Assembly: GCA_905221605.1 (NCBI GenBank)
Contig: CAJNDS010000974.1
Span: 1 to 46,301, forward strand
Direction: 5' to 3'
Length of the DNA: 46,301 bases
Source: Symbiodinium natans
Taxonomy: Eukaryota; Sar; Dinophyceae; Suessiales; Symbiodiniaceae
The translations under genes and the position numbers were made by a program. Of this stretch, positions 1 through 9,035 are shown piece by piece. The first letter of the stretch is position 1. Every line of letters begins with the position of its first letter. Under the pieces are notes generated by a model. The model was not told the origin of the DNA, searched no databases, and saw only the letters and a list, made by a program, of their open reading frames with translations.

Positions 1-28
1 AAACCCTAAACCCTAAACCCTAAACCCT
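1..28 (+). repeat. Telomere-type repeat (CCCTAAA)n, 4 units
   Basis: Four units of AAACCCT open the window and are followed by CTCTCTTAC and a short AT-rich stretch. The C-rich strand is at the left, the orientation expected at a left chromosome end. With only 28 bases visible it could equally be one more internal array, because the same junction recurs at 3673-3740. Confidence 0.9.
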
Positions 29-345
29 CTCTTACTATGTATATTTAAACCCTAATGACCTTCGTCGGCATGTTGTTTTTTTTTTCTGGGCCCTAGGGTT
101 TAGGGCCCAGAGTTTTTTTTTCAAGGTTTTTCAGAGTTTTTCAGTGTTTTTCAAGGTTTCTCAAGGTTTTTCAGGGTGTTTCAGGGTTTTTAACCCTCAA
201 GAGTGTTTAGGGCTGTAGGGTTTGGGGCATAGGGTTTGGGGCATAGGGTTTAGGGCCCAGAGTTTTTTTTTCAAGGTTTTTCAGAGTTTTTCAGTGTTTT
301 TCAAGGTTTTTCAATGTTTTTCAGGGTGTTTCAGGGTTTTTAACC
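29..345. repeat. Subtelomeric block A, left part: T-rich 10-bp repeats and telomere-like G-strand motifs
   Basis: Bases 111-200 and 268-345 are imperfect tandem repeats of TTTTTCARNG, about 10 bp each. Between them (205-262) lie GGGTTTAGGG-like motifs. A perfect 8-bp inverted repeat, GGGCCCTA/TAGGGCCC, spans 88-108. No coding region is supported. Confidence 0.75.
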
Positions 346-646
346 CTCAATTCTGATGAAAGGCCGCCCCCGCGACCTTTTCACAGCCTAGTTTTGGTCA
401 AGGGGGGGTCGTATTTTTCAATTTTAAAGGCAAAATAGTCTTCGGAGACCCCCCTTGCCTCAAACTCCGACCCCCCCTTGAGAGGGAAAGTTTGCTTCCA
501 AAAACACCCCAAATGGGGGGGACCCCAGGATCGGCCCGGGCCACAGTTAAAAATGCGATTTTTTAGTACTGAAATCGACGGTTCTGGGCGGCCTCTCATT
601 TTCTGGATTTTTGACCAAACCGAGCCTTTACCGGCTTCAGTATTTC
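346..646. repeat. 394-bp-family subtelomeric repeat, copy 1
   Basis: This segment contains the landmarks ATTCTGATGAA, CTTTTCACAGC, TTTTCAATTTTAAAGGC and AAAATGCGATTTTTTAG, then a CGATTT/AAATCG inverted repeat. The same series recurs at about 1098, 3914, 4308 and 4702. Open frames here are short and exist on both strands, so it is treated as non-coding repeat. Confidence 0.8.
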
Positions 647-756
647 AAGTTTTGCAAGGTTTTTCGAAGTTTTTCAAGGTTTTTCAGAATTTTTCAGAAT
701 TTTTCAATGTTTTTCTAGGTTTTTCAATGTTTTTCAGGGTGCTTCAGGATTTGTTT
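647..756. repeat. T-rich 10-bp tandem repeat
   Basis: Imperfect tandem TTTTTCARNG units follow the 394-type repeat exactly as they do at 4212-4300 and 4606-4690. No gene is evident. Confidence 0.7.
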
Positions 757-1000
757 TCAGGTTTAGGGTTTGGGGCATAGGGTTTAGGGCTGTAGGGTTT
801 GGGGCATAGGGTTTAGGGCTGTAGGGCTTGGGGCATAGTGTTTAGAGCTGTAGGGTTTGGGGCATAGGGTTTAGGGCTGTAGGGTTTTGGGGCATAAGGT
901 TTAGAGCTGTAGGGTTTGGGGCATGGGGCATAGGGTTTAGGGTTGTATGGTTTGGGGCATAGGGTTTAGGGCTCTTAGGGTTTGGGGCATAGGGTTTAGG
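757..1000 (+). repeat. 29-bp tandem repeat carrying G-strand telomere motifs
   Basis: The landmark GGGGCAT begins at about 801, 830 and 859, giving a 29-bp period. The unit mixes TTTAGGG and TTTGGGG motifs with GCTGTAGGG. It is a telomere-variant satellite in the opposite orientation to the CCCTAAA arrays. Confidence 0.75.
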
Positions 1001-1400
1001 GCCCAGAGTTTTTTCAAGGGATTTCAGAGTTTTTCAGTGTTTTTTAAAGTTTTTCAATGTTTTCAGGGTGTTTCAGGGTTTTTAACCTTCAATTGTGATG
1101 AAGGGCCGCCCCCGCGACCTTTTCACAGCCTAGTTTTGGTCAAGGGGGGGTCGTATTTTTCAATTTTAAAGGCAAAATAGTCTTCGGAGACCCCCCCCTG
1201 CCTCAAACTCCGACCCCCCCTTGAGAGGGAAAGTTTGCCTCCAAAAACACCCCAAATGAGGGGGACCCCAGGATCGGCCCGGGTCCCAATTAAAAATGCG
1301 ATTTTTTAGTACTGAAATCGACGGTTCTGGGTGGCCTCTCGTTTTCTGGATTTTTGACCAAAACCGAGCCTTCACCGGTTTCAAGATTTCAAAGGTTCGT
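1001..1400. repeat. T-rich 10-bp repeats followed by 394-bp-family repeat, copy 2
   Basis: Bases 1007-1085 are TTTTTCARNG repeats. From about 1098 to 1385 the 394-type landmarks recur in the same order as in copy 1, including the AAAATGCGATTTTTTAG element near 1295. No coding call is supported. Confidence 0.75.
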
Positions 1401-1672
1401 CAAGGTTTTTCAGATGTTCCCCCTTGAGAGGGAAAGTTTGTCTCCAAAACCACCCCAAATGAGGGGCCACCCCCCCCCCCCACCCCACCCTCTTCGGTTT
1501 GAGAATTAGATTTTGGGTTTTCGGCCAATTGGACCTTGAGCTTTAAGCCTACTGGGAATGTATTGAGTGGACTTTGTATTTTCTCAATGTTATGGGTTTC
1601 TTGGGTGGGTAGGGTTTTATTCCAGCCCTTGACAAGCTGCTTGACTAGTGAATGCTCGGACTTGAGATGCTG
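1401..1672. other. Conserved pre-telomere segment of block A
   Basis: It holds a partial 394-type fragment, a C-run, and then a stretch ending CTTGAGATGCTGAACCCTAAA. The last 170 bases or so match 4997-5172, which also leads straight into a telomere array. No gene is seen. Confidence 0.6.
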
Positions 1673-1898
1673 AACCCTAAACCCTAAACCCTAAACCCTA
1701 AACCCTAAACCCTAAACCCTAAACCCTAAACCCTAAACCCTAAACCCTAAACCCTTAAACCCTTAAACCCTAAACCCTTAAACCCTTAAACCCTTAACCC
1801 TTAAACCCTTAAACCCTAAACCCTAAACCCTAAACCCTAGACCCTAAACCCTAAACCCTAAACCCTAAACCCTAAACCCTAAACCCTAAACCCTAAAC
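1673..1898 (+). repeat. Interstitial telomeric array (CCCTAAA)n
   Basis: About 32 units. The first and last parts are regular CCCTAAA; the middle has CCCTTAAA variants. Its orientation is the same as at base 1. Confidence 0.95.
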
Positions 1899-2092
1899 CA
1901 AGCGACAGACCCCGAACGCTCGGCCGAGGGCCTTACAGCCCGAGCGCCCAAGCGAAAAGAGAAACGGAAAGGTGAGGGTTAAGCCTCACCGTCTGTCCTG
2001 GACAGGCCAACGGACATCGGCCTTTTTTACGACAACGTCAGTACTCGGCTAAGGGATGGCCGGCACCCAGACCACCTTTAGCGTAGCTAAAG
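1899..2092 (+). ncRNA. Candidate structured RNA or hairpin-rich element, unknown family
   Basis: Perfect inverted repeats follow one another: CGCTCGG 1917-1923 with CCGAGCG 1940-1946; GGTGAGG 1971-1977 with CCTCACC 1984-1990; CTGTCC/GGACAG around 1993-2005; then a T6 run at 2023-2028; then CTTTAGC-GTA-GCTAAAG at 2076-2092. A hairpin series followed by a T-run would suit a Pol III transcript, but no tRNA A or B box or known snRNA sequence was recognised. Block B lacks this element: its telomere array at 5261 runs directly into the GC-rich satellite. It may simply be structured DNA. Confidence 0.3.
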
Positions 2093-2270
2093 TATAACCC
2101 CAAATCGTAACCCTTTGCCTCTGGAGGTCGGTTCAGGGTTTTGGGTTCAGGGTTTGTCGGGCCCCCCCCCCCGGGGGCCCCCTGGTCCCTGGTAGCTGGA
2201 TTCCTGGACCAGGAGGCTGGCGAGGGGTCCAGGCAGGCTGGTTGCTCAATTTCGTGATTTTGGGGGCTTT
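2093..2270. other. No gene seen
   Basis: A short unique stretch with GGGTTTTGGG-like motifs and a run of C then G near 2160-2175. Nothing codes here with any support. Confidence 0.5.
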
Positions 2271-2720
2271 TTCACGGATTTGCAAGGGCCGCTGGGCCCC
2301 CCGGGCCAAGGGCTCCCCGGGCCAAGGGCCCCCCGGGCCAAGGGCCCCCCGGGCCAAGGGCCCCCCGGGCCAAGGGCCCCCCGGGCCAAGGGCTTCCCGG
2401 GCCAAGGGCCCCCCGGGCGGGCGGACCCGGGCCAAGGGCTCGCCGGCCCCCGGTTTCTTGCTCGGCGGGCCGGGCCCGGCCCCCGGCCAAGGGCCCCCCG
2501 GGTCAAGGGCCCCCCGGGCCAAGGGCCCCCCAAGCCAAGGGCCCCCCGCACCAAGGGCCAAGGGCCCCCCGACCCAAGGGCCCCCCAAGGCCTCTTCGGG
2601 GGAAAGGGCTTCCCGGGCCAACGCGAGCCGGGCCCCCCCGGGGCCCCAAGCCAAGGGAGCCAAGGACCGGCCAAGACCCCCAACAGTACGCCCCTTGGCC
2701 AAGGCCCCTTGCCGGACCAA
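2271..2720. repeat. GC-rich satellite, 16-bp unit GGCCAAGGGCCCCCCG, block A copy
   Basis: Near-perfect 16-bp units occur at 2290-2400, becoming irregular to about 2720. Because 16 is not a multiple of three, all frames on both strands stay open and give collagen-like Gly-Pro-rich translations. This is the signature of a low-complexity satellite rather than of a gene. Confidence 0.9.
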
Positions 2721-2782
2721 GGGCCTAACACCCTGCAAAGAAGGGGGACCACAAGATTTGTCCGTGCCCACAATGAGAATAT

Positions 2783-3183
2783 TGAAAGGCACCCATTTTA
2801 GTATTGAAATCGATGGCTCCCCCTAAATCAGCAAGGACCCCTACAGGTTCACGTGTTGAAGGCCCGAAAAGGACCGAAACTACCCCGAACCCCAGCCTAA
2901 ACCCTGACACCGCAAAACCCTACGACGGCCTTCAAGCAAATAAGGGCCTCTACGGGCCCTAACGTGCCGAAGGCCCGAAAAGGGCCGAAGCTACCCCGAA
3001 CCCCAGCTTAAACCCTAACACCGCAAAACCCTACGAAGGCCTTCAAGCAAATAAGGGCCTCTACGGGCCCTAACTTGCCGAAGGCCCGAAAAGGGCCGAG
3101 GCTACCCCGAACCCGAGCTTAAACCCTAGCGATTGAAAGACTCATTGGCGAAAAACTCATTAATAGGTTCCCTGACCTTTAAA
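2783..3183 (+). repeat. 111-bp tandem repeats, block A copy
   Basis: Units begin at about 2851, 2962 and 3073, each with CGAAGGCCCGAAAAG, AACCCCAGC, AAACCCTA and GGGCCTCTACGGGCCC. The motif GGCCC-GAAAA-GGGCC is a perfect 5-bp stem with a purine loop. An ATTTTAGTATTGAAATCGATGG element precedes the array at 2793. Confidence 0.85.
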
Positions 3184-3616
3184 TGAATAAAGCCTCTACG
3201 GCCCCTGACACGCCGAAGGTCCGAGCAAGCCCCGAGAGACCCCAAGAGCCACCAAAATACTTCAAAAGGCTTCAAAAGGCCCCCTAAAAGAAGGGGGACC
3301 CCAGGATGCCCGTACCCGCAATGAAAAATGCGATTTTTTGGTAGTGAAATCGATGCTTAATTGAGGCCCTTAAAGAAGGGGAATCCAAAAGCAGACACAA
3401 AGGGTTTCCCTGACCGTCAAATAAATAAGGGCCTCTACGGGCCCTGACACGCCGAAGGCCCGAAAAGGGCCGAGGCTACCCCCAACCCCAGCTTAAACCC
3501 TAACAGCGCAACTTTAAAAACATCAAAGCAAGCATCAGAGCACAAGAAAGTAAATTCCATCAACCCTAAACCCTAATAGAGTATAGTTTGGGTGGCCGGG
3601 GTGGGTTGACGGGCAA
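3184..3616 (+). repeat. Degenerate 111-bp repeat pieces and ATGCGATTTTTTGG element
   Basis: Partial copies of the 111-bp unit lie near 3205 and 3445. Between them, at 3328-3355, is AAAAATGCGATTTTTTGG with GAAATCGATG, the same hairpin element as in the 394-type repeats. The block B counterpart is 6193-6544. Confidence 0.7.
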
Positions 3617-3658
3617 CGCGAGCGCGCGGCCCGGGGTGTTTCACACCCGAGCGCGCGC
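3617..3658. other. Strong GC-rich hairpin adjoining telomere array, block A
   Basis: GCGCGC arms flank an inner GGGTGT-TTC-ACACCC inverted repeat, so the segment could fold as a long stem. The telomere array at 3673 follows 15 bp later. The same arrangement is at 6545-6587, before 6601. Confidence 0.75.
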
Positions 3659-3672
3659 CCTCCCCTGACACA

Positions 3673-3710
3673 CCCTAAACCCTAAACCCTAAACCCTAAA
3701 CCCTAAACCT
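3673..3710 (+). repeat. Interstitial telomeric array, 5 units; start of block B
   Basis: CCCTAAA units run into CTCTCTTAC and an AT-rich segment with TATATTTAAACCCTA, reproducing the junction at bases 1-55. Confidence 0.9.
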
Positions 3711-3913
3711 CTCTTACCTATATATATTTAAACCCTATAGTCGGAAAATCGACCGGCCCTGTTGGGCACTCAAGGGTCTGGCCTTGTCCTGGCCCTCGCG
3801 CGCGCGGGCCTTGGCTTTTTCAAGGTTTTTCAAGGTTTCTCAGAGTTTTTCAGTGTTTTTCAAAGTTTTTCAATGTTTTTCAAGGTTTTTTAGGGTTTTA
3901 ACCCTCAATTCTG
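3711..3913. repeat. Block B left part with T-rich 10-bp repeats
   Basis: After the telomere junction comes a short unique piece (3738-3810) and then TTTTTCARNG repeats to about 3900, matching block A. No gene is supported. Confidence 0.7.
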
Positions 3914-4996
3914 ATGAAGGGCCGCCCCCGCGACCTTTTCACAGCGTAATTTTGGTCAAGGGGGGTTCGTATTTTTCAATTTTAAAGGCAAAATAGTCTT
4001 CTGAGACCCCCCCTTGCCTCAAACTCCGACCCCCCCTTGAGAGGGAAAGTTTGCCTCCAAAAACACCCCAAATGAAGGGGATCCCAGGATCGGCCCGGGT
4101 CCCAGGTAAAAATGCGATTTTTTAGTACTGAAATCGACGCCTCTGGGTGGCCTCTCGTTTTCTGGATTTTTGACCAAACCCGAGCCTTCACCGGCTTCAG
4201 GAATTCAAGTTTTTCACGGTTTGTCAAGGTTTCTCAGAGTTTTTCAATGTTTTTCAAAGTTTTTCAATGTTTTTCAAGGTTTTTCAGGGTTTTAACCCTC
4301 AATTCTGATGAAGGGCCGCCCCCGCGACCTTTTCACAGCGTAATTTTGGTCAAGGGGTGGTCGTATTTTTCAATTTTAAAGGCAAAATAGTCTTCTGAGA
4401 CCCCCCCTTGCCTCAAACTCCGACCCCCCCTTGAGAGGGAAAGTTTGCCTCCAAAAACACCCCAAATGAGAGGGATCCCAGGATCGGCCCGGGTCCCAGG
4501 TAAAAATGCGATTTTTTAGTACTGAAATCGACGCCTCTGGGTGGCCTCTCGTTTTCTGGATTTTTGACCAAACCCGAGCCTTCACCGGCTTCAGGAATTC
4601 AAGTTTTTCACGGTTTGTCAAGGTTTCTCAGAGTTTTTCAATGTTTTTCAAAGTTTTTCAATGTTTTTCAGGGTTTTTCAGGGTTTTAACCCTCAATCCT
4701 GATGAAGGGCCGCCCCCGCGACCTTTTCACAGCGTAATTTTGGTCAAGGGGGGGTCGTATTCTTCAATTTTAAAGGCAAAATAGTCTTCTGAGACCCCCC
4801 CTTGCCTCAAACTCCGACCCCCCCTTGAGAGGGAAAGTTTGCCTCCAAAAACACCCCAAATGAGGGGGATCCCAGGATCGGCCCGGGTCCCAGGTAAAAA
4901 TGCGATTTTTTAGTACTGAAATCGACGCCTCTGGGTGGTCTCTCGTTTTCTGGATTTTTGACCAAAACCGAGCCTTCACCGGCTTCAGGATTTCGA
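3914..4996. repeat. 394-bp tandem repeat, about 2.75 units
   Basis: Identical landmarks recur at exact 394-bp spacing: the AAAATGCGATTTTTTAG element lies near 4107, 4501 and 4895. Each unit ends in T-rich 10-bp repeats, except the last, which is interrupted near 4996. The short open frames on both strands repeat with the unit and are not taken as genes. Confidence 0.9.
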
Positions 4997-5172
4997 AGTC
5001 CCGCCCTTTTATGGGGGCCGATGAAATGGTTCGTGGGTAGGAGGACAGGGCTTGCTGATGAGAAATGTAAACTTTTTATTTTCTTAATGTTTTGGGATTC
5101 TCTGGGTGGGTGGGTTTTTTTCCGTTGCCTACACACACTGCTGGCCTAGTAAATGCTCGAACATGAGATGCT
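4997..5172. other. Conserved pre-telomere segment of block B
   Basis: This segment resembles 1500-1672 (TTTTCTTAATGTTTTGGG, GGGTGGGT, AGTAAATGCTCG, GAGATGCTGAACCCTAAA) and leads directly into the next telomere array. No gene is seen. Confidence 0.65.
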
Positions 5173-5261
5173 GAACCCTAAACCCTAAACCCTAAACCCT
5201 AAACCCTAAACCCTAAACCCTAAACCCTAAACCCTAAACCCTAAACCCTAAACCCTAAACC
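5173..5261 (+). repeat. Interstitial telomeric array, about 12 units
   Basis: Perfect CCCTAAA units. The array joins directly to the GC-rich satellite. Confidence 0.95.
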
Positions 5262-5790
5262 GAGGGCCCCCCGGGCCCGGGCCAAGCGCCCCCCCCGCCA
5301 AGCGCCCCCCCCGCCAAGCGCCCCCGGCCGTGCCGGGGGCAAGGGCCCCCCGGGCCAAAGGCCCCAGGGCCTCCCGGGCCAAGGGCCCCCCGACCCAAGG
5401 GCCCCCGGACCAAGGGCCCCCCGGACCAAGGGCCCTCGGGCCCCGGGCCAAGGGCCCGCCGAGCCACGGGCCAAGGGCCCCCCGGGGCCAAGGGCTCCCG
5501 GGCCAAAAACCCCCAGGCCAGAACCCCGGGCCAAGGGCACACCGGGCCAAGCCGGCAAGGGCTTCCCGGGCCAATAGGTCCCCGCTAAGGCAAGGGTCCC
5601 CCAGGCCAAGGGGGGCCCTTGCTGGCCAAGGTTGAGCCAACGGCCTGGCAAGGGCCTGTCAGCCAAGGGCCCAGGCCAAGGGCCCCCAAGCCAAGCAAGC
5701 CAAGGAAAGATCCCAAGGACCCCAACAATACGCCCCCTTGGCCAAGGCCCCTTGCCGGACCAAGGGCCTAACACCCTGCCAAGGGCCCCC
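5262..5790. repeat. GC-rich satellite (GGCCAAGGGCCCC family), block B copy
   Basis: The same composition and motifs as 2271-2720, but more irregular. Long Gly/Pro/Ala frames exist on both strands and are satellite artefacts. Confidence 0.85.
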
Positions 5791-5803
5791 CCAACCAGCC
5801 CGC

Positions 5804-6192
5804 ATTTTAGTATTGAAATCGATGGCTCCCCCTAAATCAGCAAGGACCTCTACGGGTTCACGTGTTGAAGGCCCGAAAAGGACCGAAACTACCCCGAACC
5901 CCAGCCTAAACCCTGACACCGCAAAACCCTACGACGGCCTTCAAGCAAATAAGGGCCTCTACGGGCCCTAACGTGCCGAAGGCCCGAAAAGGGCCGAGGC
6001 TACCCCGAACCCCAGCTTAAACCCTAACACCGCAAAACCCTACGAAGGCCTTCAAGCCAAAAAGGGCCTCTACGGGCCCTAACTTGCCGAAGGCCCGAAA
6101 AGGGCCGAGGCTACCCCGAACCCGAGCTTAAACCCTAGCGATTGAAAGACTCATTGGCGAAAAATTCATTAATAGGTTCCCTGACCTTTAAA
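5804..6192 (+). repeat. 111-bp tandem repeats, block B copy
   Basis: An ATTTTAGTATTGAAATCGATGG element at 5806 precedes units starting at about 5860, 5971 and 6082 with the same 111-bp period and the GGCCC-GAAAA-GGGCC hairpin. The sequence is nearly identical to block A. Confidence 0.85.
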
Positions 6193-6544
6193 TGAATAAA
6201 GCCTCTACGGCCCCTGACACGCCGAAGGTCCGAACAAGGCCCCCCGCAATGAAAAATACGATTTTTTGGTAGTGAAATCGATGCTTAATTGAGGCCCTTA
6301 AAGAAAGGGAATCCAAAAGCAGACACAAAGGGTTTCCCTGACCTTCAAATAAATAAGGGCCTCTACGGGCCCTGACACGCCGAAGGCCCGAAAAGGGCCG
6401 AGGCTACCCCCAACCCCAGCTTAAACCCTAACAGCGCAACTTTAAAAACATCAAAGCAAGCATCAGAGCACAAGAAAGCAAATTCCATAAACCCTAAACC
6501 CTAATAGAGTATAGTTTGGGTGGCCGGGGTGGGTTGACGGGCAA
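6193..6544 (+). repeat. Degenerate 111-bp pieces, block B
   Basis: Counterpart of 3184-3616. About 60 bp are missing around 6235 relative to block A. It contains the AAAAATACGATTTTTTGG element near 6250. No gene is seen. Confidence 0.7.
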
Positions 6545-6587
6545 CGCGAGCGCGCGGCCCGGGGTGTTTCACACCCGAGCGCGCGCC
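6545..6587. other. Strong GC-rich hairpin adjoining telomere array, block B
   Basis: Same sequence as 3617-3658, again ending about 14 bp before a CCCTAAA array. Confidence 0.75.
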
Positions 6588-6600
6588 CTCCCCTGACACA

Positions 6601-6940
6601 CCCTAAACCCTAAACCCTAAACCCTAAACCCTAAAACCCTAAACCCTAAAACCCTAAACCCTAAAACCCTAAACCCTAAAACCCTAAACCCTAAACCCTA
6701 AACCCTAAACCCTAAACCCTAAACCCTAAACCCTAAACCCTAAACCCTAAACCCTAAACCCTAAACCCTAAACCCTAAACCCTAAACCCTAAACCCTAAA
6801 CCCTAAACCCTAAAACCTAACCCCTAAACCCTAAACCCTAAACCCTAAACCCTAAACCCTAAACCCTAAACCCTAAACCCTAAACCCTAAACCCTAAACC
6901 CTAAACCCTAAACCCTAAACCCTAAACCCTAAACCCTAAA
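6601..6940 (+). repeat. Interstitial telomeric array, about 48 units
   Basis: The longest regular array in the window. It has occasional CCCTAAAA variants in its first 90 bp and one degenerate patch near 6810-6825. It ends at TTTTAGAGGC, where the duplicated subtelomeric blocks stop. Confidence 0.95.
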
Positions 6941-7420
6941 TTTTAGAGGCTTCGCCCTGATGCACCAGCGCAGAATATTGGTTAAACGAAAAATTTCACG
7001 GTTGCCAAGTTGAAGACATGAACACAAGAGCATGTTGAAACAACTAAAGACATGGAGAGTAAAGAGGTTCAAGACCTGGCAGTTTCGATCACAAAGCTTC
7101 GAGACTAGCTCCAAAGGCCTGGCAAGGTTTTTGGTCACAAAGCTTCAACACTAGCTCCATGGCCTGGCAAGGTTTTGGTCACAAAGCTTCCAAACTAAGT
7201 AGATTGTGCCCTCTTTTTTGGGCGAAAAGACCGTATCAAAAAAATGACTAGTCCCACGAAGGAATAAACATCTCAAATTACTTAAACCACCCTCTTTTGT
7301 GCGAGAAGACCGCGTCGCAGTTACAAATCGCAAGAAGTCTTCGGTTTACTCAAACCGCTTTGGTCCATATCTTCAATTTACTTAAACCTCCTTTCCGAAA
7401 ATCCCTATGTTTTTTTACTC
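6941..7420. repeat. Non-coding segment with 45-bp and 80-bp class short repeats
   Basis: A unit of about 45 bp containing GGTCACAAAGCTTC, CTAGCTCCA and GGCCTGGCAAGG begins at about 7087, 7133 and 7177. From 7205 to 7395 a looser repeat pairs CCCTCTTTT and GAAAAGACCG motifs with AATTACTTAAACC or AATTTACTTAAACC. No convincing gene is seen; the minus-strand frames are short and repeat-derived. Confidence 0.6.
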
Positions 7421-8053
7421 TAGATCAAGGTTTAGAAGGGTTTGGAAGGGTTTAGAAGGGTTTAGAAGCGTTTAGAAGGCTTCAATTGGTTTAGAAGAGG
7501 GGTGAAAGTTTAGAAGCAAATTGAAGGGTTTAGAAGGATTTGGAAGTAGAAGGGCCAAAAAGACTTTACAAGGTTTCGAGGGTTCATTTAAAAAGGGCTT
7601 CAAACGGTTAGAAGGGTTTCGAAAAGTTTCGAAGGGTTTTAGAAGAGTTTAAAATGGTTGTTAAGCTTACAAGGGTTTAGAAGCGTTTGAAAGGATTTTA
7701 GAAGGGTTTCGAAGAACTTCGAAGCGTTTCCAAGAATTTCGCAGGGCTTAGAAGGATTTAGAAGGGCTTAGAAGGGCTTATGGCTTGGAAGGTTTGGAAG
7801 GGCTTAGAAGAGTGTAGCAAGGGTTCAGAAGGGTTTAGAAGAGTTTCGAAGGGTTTTAGAAGGGTTTAAAATTGTGTTAAGGGCTTATAAGGGTCTAGAA
7901 GGTTAAGAAAAGGTTTAAATGATGTAACAGGGGTAAGCAGGATTTAGAAGGGTTTTACATGGTTTTAGAAGGGCTTACAAGGGTTTTAGAAGGGTTTTAC
8001 AAGGTTTTGGAAGGGCTTCTTACTGGGTTAAAGGGGCTTAGAAGGGCTTTGGG
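7421..8053 (+). repeat. Degenerate TTTAGAAGGG array
   Basis: An irregular 10-11 bp repeat around GGGTTTAGAAG, with many substitutions. It resembles a G-strand telomere repeat with an inserted AAG. A second, more decayed array lies at 12621-13185. Confidence 0.8.
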
Positions 8054-8600
8054 GTTTCAAATCAAGCTTGGAAATCCAGAGACGGGGAGACGATGCAAAA
8101 AAAACTCTTCACAAGCGCGTTTGGAAAACAAATCTGTTTAAAACGAGCCAGGTTTGGGATTTAGGGGCCCGGGTTCAAATCGGGTTTAAAAATCTAGGAC
8201 CAGCTGGACCTGGAATTCAAATCGGGTTTAGAAATTTGGGGTTTGGCTTCAAGCAACCCGAAATCAAAATCGAGTTTTAAAATCAAGACCTGTCCGGAAG
8301 GCCCAGAAGCACTGACAAAACAAATTTGTTTCCAAGGGGCGCTTTGCAAACACATCTGTTTACTGCGGGCCCTGGAGGTCTGACAAAGGCCAAAAAGGGT
8401 CCAAAATCATTCAAAATTGCCCGCTGGGCGGGTTTCCCAAGCTCAAAATTCAAATCGGGTTTTTAGGCGGGTTTCCCAGACTCGGAATTCAAATCGGGTT
8501 TAGAAAATCTGGAATTGGCGGGGAACCGTGTAGGAAAGAGGAAAAACTCAAATCGGGTTTAGAAAAGTTGAAGGCTTTGGGCGGGTTCCCGGCCCAAAGT
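8054..8600. repeat. Dispersed repeat with TTCAAATCGGGTTT motifs, left copy
   Basis: Bases 8054-8150 resemble 13187-13290 (TTTCAAATCAAGCTTGG, AAACAAATCTGTTTAAAA, GAGCCAGG). From 8170 to 8560 the motif TTCAAATCGGGTTT recurs at least five times. Bases 8282-8385 are a near copy of 8930-9035. No protein-coding call is supported. Confidence 0.65.
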
Positions 8601-8929
8601 AACCGACACACATTATTCAGTTTCTTTCAAACGTCTCCTACCATGACCCCGCCAAGGAAAATCACGAGGTCGCGTTTTGAGAGTTTTTGGATTGTTTTTA
8701 GCGAGTTTATACTGGAAAGGTACTGAGAAGGTGTTTCATCGGTGCTTCAAGATTCTTCTTAGCAGAGAAAGCAGTTCTTATAGAGACCTTTTTTTAGCAG
8801 GTCCGTAGAAAGGTTTTCAGTTATTGTAAAAAGTACTTAACAGTTTTTTGAATGGCTTTTTGAACGGATGTTTAAAACGTTTCTGCAAGAATCTCTACGA
8901 TTTTAAAGACTTTGGAGGCTGCAAAGACC
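8601..8929. other. No gene recognised
   Basis: AT-richer unique sequence upstream of the helicase remnant. It was examined for an N-terminal helicase exon and none was seen. Confidence 0.4.
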
Positions 8930-9035
8930 CGCAAGACCTGTCCAAGAGGGTCAAAAGCACAGAAACAAACAAATTTGTTTCCAAGGGGCGCTTTACAAAC
9001 ACATCTGTTTACCGCGGGCCCCGGGAGGTCTGGAA
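8930..9035 (+). repeat. Second copy of the 8282-8385 repeat, ending at the helicase exon boundary
   Basis: Both copies share AAGACCTGTCC, AACAAATTTGTTTCCAAG, GGGCGCTTT, AAACACATCTGTTTAC, GCGGGCCC and GGAGGTCTG. Homology stops around 9030, where the helicase coding sequence begins with TCTGGAAAG. Confidence 0.75.

Noticed and set aside
2242-2826. Collagen-like Gly-Pro-rich proteins on both strands in the GC satellite (also 5241-5835)
   Set aside because: The 16-bp unit leaves all frames open on both strands. The similar translations in several frames show a low-complexity satellite, not a gene.
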